DNA of 64,000 bases, taken from contig OX393567.1 in assembly GCA_947652115.1 (NCBI GenBank), forward strand, positions 17,810,656 through 17,874,655. The letters are read 5' to 3'. The notes beneath the pieces are model-generated. The model worked only from the letters and a program-made list of their open reading frames with translations. It had not been told where the DNA came from and did not search any database. How positions within the stretch are numbered: position 1 is the first letter of the stretch; every line of letters starts with the position of its first letter. This DNA comes from Blastomussa wellsi. Taxonomy: Eukaryota; Cnidaria; Anthozoa; Scleractinia; Plerogyridae. Made by a program: the position numbers and the translations under genes. Below, piece after piece: positions 58,226-64,000 of the stretch.

Positions 58226-58271
58226 AAATCCTTTCGACCAACATTTTGAAAAAATAAATATAAGAAAAAAA

Positions 58272-58698
58272 ATGGCAAGTATCGCGATTATGGTTGGCGG
58301 AGCTGTGTTGAATGCAGTAGCTTTCATCGGAGGCAATTATCTTGCGAGAGCTTTTGGCGGCGGCGACAAAGCTGCGCTTGAAGAAAAAGTTCGCCATGAT
58401 AAAGCTCTCGAGGCGTACCAAGCTGCGTACGCAAAATACGCGCGAGACCGCACCAAACTTCTTGACTGGATTGCAAACAAACACTCAGATCAAGGCGGAA
58501 GCAAAGCAAAACTTCACTAACACTGACTGTGCCTTTAAACTATACAATCAGGCACACCCTGAAGAACGAATGATTCCTCCAAAAGAGCCCAAGTTTTCTG
58601 ATTTCTATCAGCCGAGCCAGCAGCAGAAAAATGGCGAACTTGTTTTCGTTGGTGCAGGGGCGCTTGCTCTGGGCTATGCAGTATTCCGGTTCTTTTAA
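58272..58698 (+). pseudogene. Polinton small membrane protein, frameshifted
   Basis: ATG 58272 gives MASIAIMVGGAVLNAV and a charged helical region until a stop at 58520. A second frame, overlapping from about 58490, continues to 58698 with DFYQPSQQQKNGELVF and a hydrophobic tail GAGALALGYAVFRFF. One gene of about 140 residues with an indel near 58490-58510 explains both halves. The C-terminal tail resembles that at 52946-53009. Confidence 0.6.
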
Positions 58699-58721
58699 AC
58701 TTTTTTTACCTCCTTTATACT

Positions 58722-59715
58722 ATGGACAACAAACTCTCAAAGATATACTACGGCCCGGGAGGATATTGGAAAGGTCTTGCCGCTGTTAAAAAATTATCCG
58801 ATGCCGCAAAGGTGTCTGACGACGCCGCAAAAAAGTGGCTTGTCAAACAAGCTCTATGGCAGATTTATCTGCCCGCTCCGAGGCACATTCCAAGACCAAA
58901 ATTTGATGTTCCCGCCCAACGCGGTTCACCAGGCGGACCTTCTTTTTTTGCCTCACGATAAACTGCCCCGCGGTCGCAAAGTTTTCAAATATGCGCTGAC
59001 CGTTGTCGATGTTGCGAGCCGGTTCAAAGAGGCTGAAGCCTTGACTTCGAAAAATCCTGACGAGGTCGCGCGGGCTTTTCAGAAAATTTACAAGCGCGGG
59101 CCTCTCCAATGGCCACAACTGCTGCAGGTTGACCCCAAAGAAATGGAAAAACACAAAACTTTTATCCGGCGCGGACGTGTTGACATTCACCGAGACCAAG
59201 CCATCGTTGAACGTTTCAACCGCACCCTCGCCGAACGTTTGTTTGGACACCAATACGCCGTGGAAATGCGTCTCCCAGAAGGCCAGCGCTCTACGGCGTG
59301 GGTTAAAAGACTTCCCGAAGTTGTTAACGCTTTGAATAACGAAAAGACAAGCCTGACGGGGAAAAAACCTGCGGAAGCAATCAAAGAAAAATCTGTTTAT
59401 TCCAAACCATCGTCATCTTATAAAAGGCCTGTTGGGAAGGCTGAAAAAATCCTCCCCCCTCTTGTCCAAGTTCTCTATCTTTACTATCCTGGAGAGTTGG
59501 AAGGGGGCGCAGCAAGAAGGGTAACAGATCCGATCTGGTCCTTGAAAGTTTTCAACATTGAAAGATCTTTTTCCAAACCGAATCTACCTGTTCTTTACTA
59601 TTTGCATGACGGGCCAGGGCGCGGCTTTGTGCGTGAAGAGCTGCTGGTTGTTCCACCAAACACCGTTCTCCCACCGGCAGACTTGAACAGTGGTGTCCAT
59701 CTTTTAAAGAAATAG
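58722..59715 (+). pseudogene. Polinton integrase (RVE/DDE family), frameshifted
   Basis: The N-terminal part (ATG 58722) contains a helical zinc-free head beginning KLSKIYYGPGGYWKG; near 58890-58915 the frame shifts and continues to 59715 with QADLLFLPHD, DVASRFKEAEAL, LLQVDPKE and QAIVERFNRTLAERLF, the usual D...D...E core. Only 25 residues separate the second Asp and the Glu, where about 35 are expected, so a short deletion in the core is likely. A C-terminal SH3-like region (DPIWSLKVFNIERS; GFVREELLVVPPNT) is complete. The protein should insert the element; this copy is almost certainly inactive. Confidence 0.85.
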
Positions 59716-59729
59716 ATGTATTTTGAAAA

Positions 59730-60018
59730 ATGGGAAGTGGACGCAACGGTGTGTTTATCTCAAAAGCAAATTTAAGAAAAAAATGTGATCCTGACCAGAA
59801 TTTGTGGGTTGTCACAAAAACGCCTCGGAAAGATGAAGCTTTTTTTTGCCAACCCTTTGTTAATTGACTTTTTGCGCGGTTTGGATCCGCGCGATGTTGT
59901 TCGAGCTCTTGGGATTCATTCAAACCCAAATTCTGACAAATCAACATCTTCCAAAAATGCTGCAGCTTCTGCCAAATCAACATCTTCAAAATCAAGTTCA
60001 GCTTCTGCGAACCCATAA
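59730..60018 (+). pseudogene. Possible small Polinton protein, frameshifted in a T run
   Basis: ATG 59730 opens a 45-residue frame ending at 59867. In another phase, a frame from about 59835 continues with LIDFLRGLDPRDVVRALG and a Ser/Ala/Lys-rich tail to 60018. The switch falls in a run of eight T at 59840-59847. Together they would give about 95 residues. Its end overlaps the 3' end of the polymerase gene on the other strand by about 100 bases, so it may be spurious. Confidence 0.35.
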
Positions 60019-63000
60019 GCTTTTGTATGGATCCCATCATCCGCTATCCAACGTTTTGAATCAAACGCTGAGAGTGAAATTTTGTTGACGTGCATTCCGT
60101 AAATTTGATGACCCTCACTTCGAAGAATGTTCATTCCGTGCCATAGCTGTTTTGCGCCAGACAGCGTTTCTTTGAACTGTTCATGTTTGATTTGTTTCTT
60201 GACCACGCACTTTTTTACGCCTTTCGCTTTTTTGATATTTTTTTCGTCCGCCTTCAGAATCGAATACATTTTCGACCTCAGGCAAACGCACTCTGAAATC
60301 GGCGTTCCGGCACATTCATCCTTCATCTTGCCCAAGACTTTTTTATTCTCATTTGAGTGAAGTGGATGTTCCTTTGGATAATCGCTCGTATCATAATCGC
60401 TCGTATCGTTTCAATCTCGAGCAGAAGGCTATCCGTGTCTGTGTACAAGAGCTCACACTTTTCACCGTATTGTTTGCGACTCTTGTTGTAGAAAAAGTCG
60501 TACATAAGAATTTTGTTGTCGAGGATCGTCATGCCCGTGTAAACTGGCTTGTTCAGGAGCAAGCGGCTTTTGTGCATGTGGATTCCAGCCATGTCGTTTG
60601 TGAATTCGGCAAACCTTGAGCACAAAGGGCTGGCGACCAGCTTCCTTGTTTTATTTTCCTCTGCGCTTCGCACGATTTTTATGTCAACACGGTTGCGCAG
60701 ATTTTCCATCGTTTTACCGAAAACTGAGTTGTTCATTAGCTTGTAAAAATTCTTTTCAAAGTCGTTCTTTGAGTTTTTCCTGAACTCTGTGTTCATCGAA
60801 ATGTATGGTTCCATCCACCGTTCTTGTTCGAATTCAAGAACCCTGTGTACCCTCTTAAGTTTCATTCCCTGCTTCAGATAAAACTGAAGGTTTCTGTAAT
60901 GCACAACATAGTTCTTTTTGTCTTCTAGCGTCAGCAGCAGCTTTTTGCTTGGAGGCGTTTTAATATCAAGGTCTTTTATCAAACCTTTCTGATAGTCAGA
61001 CATATTTTCTTTTTTCACTTCCTTTTTTTCCGGTGCCAATGGATAGCTGTTGTGATCTTTGTGCAGTTCTGCTGGATATTCAAGATCAACCTCAAGAATC
61101 CAACCCTTCTTCGCGCCCTCTTTTTTCTTGAGGATTTCCTCCTCTGTGGGCATAATAAGCTTCCATTTGAAATCCCTTTTGGGCAGGGGTTTGCACATTG
61201 CCCATCCGTAAAGGTTGTTTGCGTCGAGATATATGATATATTTTTTCGGCTCGTTGGGATCATATGCAGGAAGCAGAGGATTGTTCGCCTTTGCAAACCT
61301 CTTGCTTACCATTGAAATTCCGCCTCGTATTCCTCTTTCCATGAAAAGTTGCATTTCGATGTCTGTGAATAGCTCCAGCTCGACTCCCGTCATTTTCAGG
61401 AGCGCATCCCAGCTCAGGCCTGGTGACGTGTAATAATGTGCCGGATCTAAACCATACTTTTCTGCACAGAGGTTACGGAAATTCTCAAAAACATCCGCCA
61501 GTAGAGCGACATCTGTTTTCACATAAAGGTCGTGATAGTCACCGAGAGACGTGCACCCGAAAAACTCCCAGACCCTCTGTGCGTGCGCGTACTCTTCGTC
61601 TGTGATGTGCTCGTCATTCAGCTTGCTGAAAAACATCTGCTTTTCTGGCAGCTTTGTCTCACTGAATCTATCCCAAGAGTCCATGTATTCGTAAGGATAG
61701 ATTCCTTTTTTGTAAAGCAATTCGCTGCCGTTCGAGATGCTCGATGTTATTTTCAACGACTCCTTTGGTGTCGCTCTTGCAAGAGAGTCAAGGCTTCCAA
61801 GGAGAAAATTCAAGCTGTCTATGAAATGCAAACTCCCCACTGAAAATGTGATGTATTTCTCCATATTGTTCGCAATGCATCGGACTTCTTTCTGCTGCTG
61901 GGACATCGCTTGCATAAGGTGGTGTGCGTCGTAGCCCCTGAGGTTGTGAAATACAACAGGAATTGGAACTGTTTTTGGTTTTATTCGCATTTTGAAATTG
62001 CACTCGTTGTGCGCTGCTCCGCGGAACCTTCCAGAGATGTGACAGTGGTCTTTTACCGCATCTCTGAAGTTTTTCTGCAGCAGTGGTTCTGCGCAGAATA
62101 AACACGTTTCCTGATTTTTCGCTATCCACTCGTCGTTTTTGCCTTGTATGTCTTTTATTCTTTTTAGTTTTATAAGCTGTAATTTTTCCTTTGCATCGGT
62201 ATAACATTCTATATGACTTTGACCCCAATACTTGTCGGTTGCATTGTTCCAAACTGGCAATATGTCATTTGGATCAAGGTCTTTTGCGCAGAACAAACAC
62301 GTTTCCTGATTTTTCTCTTCGTCTTTGTCTGTTTTTCTTTTTTGCCGAATGTGAAATAGTTCTTTTTGCGCTTTGTAAAAACATTTTTTGTGGCTTTGGC
62401 CGCTATACTTGTCTGTTGCAAACCAAACTGGCAATGAGTCAAGGAATTCGTCTTTTATCAAACTTTTGTTGCAAATATGACAATCTTTTGCGGTTTTGAA
62501 TTTTTGCCAGTCTTTTGCTGTCATCACAACTTCTTTTGGTGTCTCCAAACTCTCTCTTATTTTCTCCTCTTCCTGCAGAATGTCACTTAGAAACGCTCCT
62601 ACCGCATTTTCACCCCTGAAGACTTTTTGTCCTGTAATTTCGCCGTCGCTTCTAACAATCATATACGCATAGCCGCTAGCTTCGTGCCATTCTGTCTTCT
62701 CCGTGAAACTTTTTTGCTTGCTCTCTGGACCTCGCTAGCTCACAGCCTGGAATCTTTTTGACCAAAGCTTCAAAGTCCGCGTATATAACGAAAGGCGCTT
62801 TTAACTGCTTGTGATGATTTTGGATTGAAAGGATGTTTTTCCCTTCTTCCGGCATCTCAATCCTTGTTGGCCTGCCATTAACTCCGTTACAATATTTTTT
62901 ATGGTCCTCGAGCAAATCCGCTCGTGAGAAACCTGTTAAGCACAACATGCAGTAGTGCTTTGTATTCCGGTTTTTTGTCTGATCATAAAGCAACGCGGAG

Positions 63001-63868
63001 ACCCGTTTTACGAAACAATAGTGCTGTTTTTCCCCTGACTCTATTAGTATCAAGCTTATCCTTGGTATTTTAACCTCTTTCTCACTTATCCTGTGGACTA
63101 TCACACGGTTGTTTTCCCAGCCAAAGACGTTTATTGCGAGGCCTTTGTTTTGGTCTTCAAGCTTGTCTATCTGTTTCACCGGTGTTGGGAAATCGATGCC
63201 TGCATAGTTAATTCCATCGTTGACCGGATATTTGCTTTGTCTTTGTGGATCTTTTGATGCTGGGAATAATGCTGCTCTTAGCGCCCACTTCAAACATTCG
63301 TTATCCCTATTTTTGACGTTTACTATGGCCTTCTTTTTTGCCAGATTTGGCGGTAGAGGCAGATATGTTCCTCCTTTCAACGGCTGATAGCGTGCGACAT
63401 TCACATATGCTGTTTCTATATTTTCAACTTCCCAATCTGAACCCAATTCTGACCAGTTTTCTATTTCTCCATTTACTTTTTCAATGAATTTGTTGATTTC
63501 AGTTTCAACTTTTTCCTCTCGTTCCTTTGGATTACATGGGGCTCTGTTTCTTTGAAATAATGCGACATATATTGCATTTCGTCGTTTACTTCTCTTGAAA
63601 AGTTTACTTTTAACCCGAAACTTACTTTTTTGTTTTTTAACGTATGGAGTTCTTCTTTTACCAAATCTATGTACTTTGCTTTGTGTTCTCTTGCGAACGC
63701 TAAAATATCTCGGTTGTTTGGGTTTCCTCTGGTTGGAAGCATCCACCATACACGAAGCCATTCCCTGTAATTTGTTTGTGATATCATAAACCTGCCATGT
63801 ACGTCTTCATTTTCTGGGTTTTGTTCTTGTTCAAGAAATTCTTCCAGAAATTCGTTTGGTACTGCCAT
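59916..63868 (-). pseudogene. Polinton family B DNA polymerase, at least three frameshifts
   Basis: Replicates the element, by protein priming in this family. Four consecutive frames cover one gene: 63868 to about 63520, about 63530-62676, about 62700-60323, and about 60400-59916, near 1300 residues in all. Landmarks in order: ExoI YADFEAL near 62770; three Cys/His repeats (frame residues 61-94, 122-153, 187-221 of the long segment); ExoII FHNLRGYD; ExoIII YVKTDVALLAD; polymerase motif A YLDANNLYGW (about 61231-61202); B KLMNNSVFGK; C YTDTDS (about 60445-60428). The final segment holds the conserved end (GKMKDEC, LRSKMYSIL) and an acidic repeat tail. The breaks lie in or near an A run at about 62705, near 63525, and beside a 15-base tandem duplication at 60381-60410. 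All catalytic motifs survive, so decay is recent. Confidence 0.92.
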
Positions 63869-63871
63869 ATT

Positions 63872-63985
63872 TTCGTATATACTTGTGCTTTTATTTCTTC
63901 AAATGGATTTTTATTCTGACGCAAATTCGTATATGCTTGTGCGGATATTTCTTCAAATGGAAAATTAATTCTGGCGCACAATATT
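63872..63985. repeat. Direct repeat upstream of the polymerase gene
   Basis: Two copies, period 54 bp, of a unit starting TTCGTATATRCTTGTGC and containing ATTTCTTCAAATGG. It directly precedes the polymerase ATG, so it may be promoter or origin-proximal sequence, or the start of a repeat near the element end. Confidence 0.6.
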
Positions 63986-64000
63986 GCAAGTGCTTGCATT

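Larger units (their letters stand above)
52946..64000. mobile_element. Polinton/Maverick (adintovirus-like) provirus, incomplete and decayed
   Basis: A block of closely packed, intronless genes: capsid-like protein, packaging ATPase, small membrane proteins and DDE integrase on the plus strand; family B DNA polymerase and a coiled-coil membrane protein on the minus strand. This gene set defines Polintons/Mavericks, large virus-derived DNA transposons. The left end is lost in the gap and the right end lies beyond the window, so terminal repeats and target duplication cannot be seen. At least seven gene-breaking changes show that this copy is no longer autonomous as written. Confidence 0.93.

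Noticed and set aside
1..64000. CRISPR arrays, operons, bacterial-type terminators
   Set aside because: None seen. Repeats here are inverted, dispersed or microsatellite, and genes have spliceosomal introns.

Overview
This window is nuclear DNA from an animal. The genes have introns and introns are full of MITEs, SINEs, Penelope-like fragments and retrotransposons. It includes an intron-rich eIF3L gene, a BEL/Pao retrotransposon and a Polinton/Maverick (adintovirus-like) provirus. The repeat style, notably 69-bp hairpin MITEs beginning CAACCTCGTTCCC, suggests an anthozoan cnidarian, probably a stony coral. That taxon call is inference from repeats and protein style, not from a search.

Layout. 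(1) 1-11.5 kb, minus strand: the first exon of a type II membrane protein with a furin-like site (TNF-ligand-like), then two tandem two-exon genes, each encoding a signal peptide, one six-cysteine module and a transmembrane segment (Fn14/BCMA-like small TNF receptors). Many short inverted-repeat elements lie between them, several with clear target-site duplications. A Penelope-like (PLE) 3' fragment lies at 9.4-10.4 kb. (2) 12.9-44.2 kb, plus strand: a complete EIF3L gene in 22 exons whose coding lengths and phases sum to a 542-aa open frame. Its introns hold a deleted pogo-like transposon, PLE fragments, four SINEs, several MITEs and, in intron 15, a full-length BEL/Pao element with identical 215-bp LTRs and an uninterrupted polyprotein. 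(3) 44.2-52.7 kb: MITEs, a 3.5-kb element with long terminal inverted repeats, a 2.8-kb direct duplication that runs into a 200-N gap, and between the two copies a single-exon ORF of unknown function. (4) 52.9-64.0 kb: most of a Polinton/Maverick, running off the right edge. It has coiled-coil/membrane protein, acidic protein, capsid-like protein, packaging ATPase, several small membrane proteins, integrase and protein-primed-type family B DNA polymerase.

How the parts fit. The Polinton has the expected morphogenesis plus replication plus integration set, but nearly every long gene is broken: frameshifts in capsid, integrase, polymerase and a small gene, an in-frame stop in another, and a tRNA-derived SINE splitting one gene. 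By contrast the BEL element and the EIF3L exons are intact, so the Polinton damage is more likely real decay than general sequence error, although the adjacent gap leaves some doubt. The TNF-like ligand and receptor candidates lie within 10 kb on one strand and could be a locally duplicated signalling cluster; the ligand's receptor-binding domain lies outside the window, so this stays a hypothesis.
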